Assembly (NCBI GenBank): GCA_947631075.1
Contig: CANRJU010000055.1
Span: 1 to 12,546 of the forward strand
Length of the DNA stretch: 12,546 bases
Direction of reading: 5' to 3'
Source: an uncultured Lachnospiraceae bacterium
GTDB lineage: Bacteria > Bacillota > Clostridia > Lachnospirales > Lachnospiraceae
In this document: positions 12,227 through 12,546 of the stretch, in pieces
Layout: each line of letters begins with the position of its first letter
How positions within the stretch are numbered: the stretch's first letter is position 1
Program-made: the position numbers and the translations under genes
Notes under the pieces: model-generated
Database searches by the model: none
Seen by the model: the letters and a program-made list of their open reading frames with translations, nothing else
Told to the model about the DNA's origin: nothing

Positions 12227-12546
12227 ATTTACTGGCAATTGACAGTTCGGGACTGCCGGCGTCCGCCGCGCTGCTTAGCGGGGACATTCTGGCGGGCGAG
12301 TACACGATACACAACAAGAAAACCCATTCTCAGACGCTGCTTCCTATGGTGGACGCTATGCTGCAGATGGCGGGGGTGGATATCGGAGAGATTGACGCGG
12401 TGGCGGTGTCTTCGGGGCCGGGCTCCTTTACCGGGCTGCGGATCGGGGCCTCTATGGCAAAGGGGCTGGCGCAGGCGCTGCGCATCCCCGTGATTCCGGT
12501 GCCGTCTCTGGAGGGGCTTGCCTATAACCTGGCCGGAGCGGACGCC
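12223..12546 (+). CDS. tsaB: tRNA t6A biosynthesis protein TsaB (partial, cut by window end)
   Basis: The first 108 codons of TsaB are present and open to the window edge. The N-terminus MNLLAIDSSG begins the ASKHA-fold strand. HSQTLLPMVDAML and the hallmark VSSGPGSFTGLRIG (about 74-87) followed by AKGLAQAL identify the family. TsaB is a catalytically inactive paralogue of TsaD that forms the TsaBD dimer and carries it into the TsaBDE complex. Its start overlaps the tsaE stop in ATGA. The remaining half or so, and perhaps rimI and tsaD, would lie beyond 12546. Confidence 0.97.
   Translation, partial: MNLLAIDSSGLPASAALLSGDILAGEYTIHNKKTHSQTLLPMVDAMLQMAGVDIGEIDAVAVSSGPGSFTGLRIGASMAKGLAQALRIPVIPVPSLEGLAYNLAGADA

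Noticed and set aside
1..12546. tRNA, rRNA or integrase/attachment site
   Set aside because: No cloverleaf with TTCGANNC T-loop, no rRNA-like sequence and no recombinase or transposase reading frame was recognised on either strand.

Overview
The window looks like a Lachnospiraceae-type (clostridial Firmicutes) chromosome. This rests on strong AGGAGG-type ribosome binding sites, sigma-A-like promoters, the adjacent tsaE-tsaB pair, a YcxB-like gene, and many ATGA-type gene overlaps. That placement is by pattern recognition; no search was run. The right part (about 8,900 to the end) is GC-richer and housekeeping-like. The left part (1 to about 8,880) is visibly more AT-rich and patchy and reads as accessory DNA.

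Left to right: a ~120-bp repeat ending in an intrinsic terminator opens the window. An AlbA_2/Schlafen-type ATP-binding regulator follows (264-1754). A leader with three stacked hairpins (1870-2031) precedes a secreted protein of unknown function (2032-3147). A second copy of the repeat/terminator (3192-3312) ends that block. It lies between convergent genes and faces a minus-strand OLD/Septu-like AAA ATPase (3482-4621). The ATPase's C-terminal tail continues out of frame to 3322, which indicates two single-base losses.

A plus-strand operon follows: an ECF-type sigma factor (4828-5349), an overlapping membrane anti-sigma-like protein (5342-6076), and a membrane-anchored DUF4362-like/coiled-coil protein (6179-7114). 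The likely logic is envelope sensing, with the membrane protein holding the sigma factor. A third, shorter copy of the terminator (7147-7194) closes the operon.

A minus-strand three-gene operon (8831 down to 7246) encodes a RelA/SpoT synthetase-domain protein and two small unknown proteins, linked by a 4-bp overlap and a 1-bp gap. The layout resembles a toxSAS toxin-antitoxin system in which the small alarmone synthetase is the toxin. Its first codons lie in another frame behind a strong ribosome binding site, so the toxin gene appears frameshifted as sequenced.

The right side holds a 714-aa multi-pass membrane protein of GT-C type (minus strand). Divergent from it is an operon of a YcxB-like membrane protein, tsaE and tsaB (cut by the window end); the last two belong to the t6A tRNA-modification pathway. 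The two divergent promoters share one -35 region. The leaders of the 2032 and 11298 genes share a motif, GGAGCG...CGCTCC-N5-GGAG, that could hide or expose the ribosome binding site. No tRNA, rRNA, CRISPR array or transposase gene was seen.
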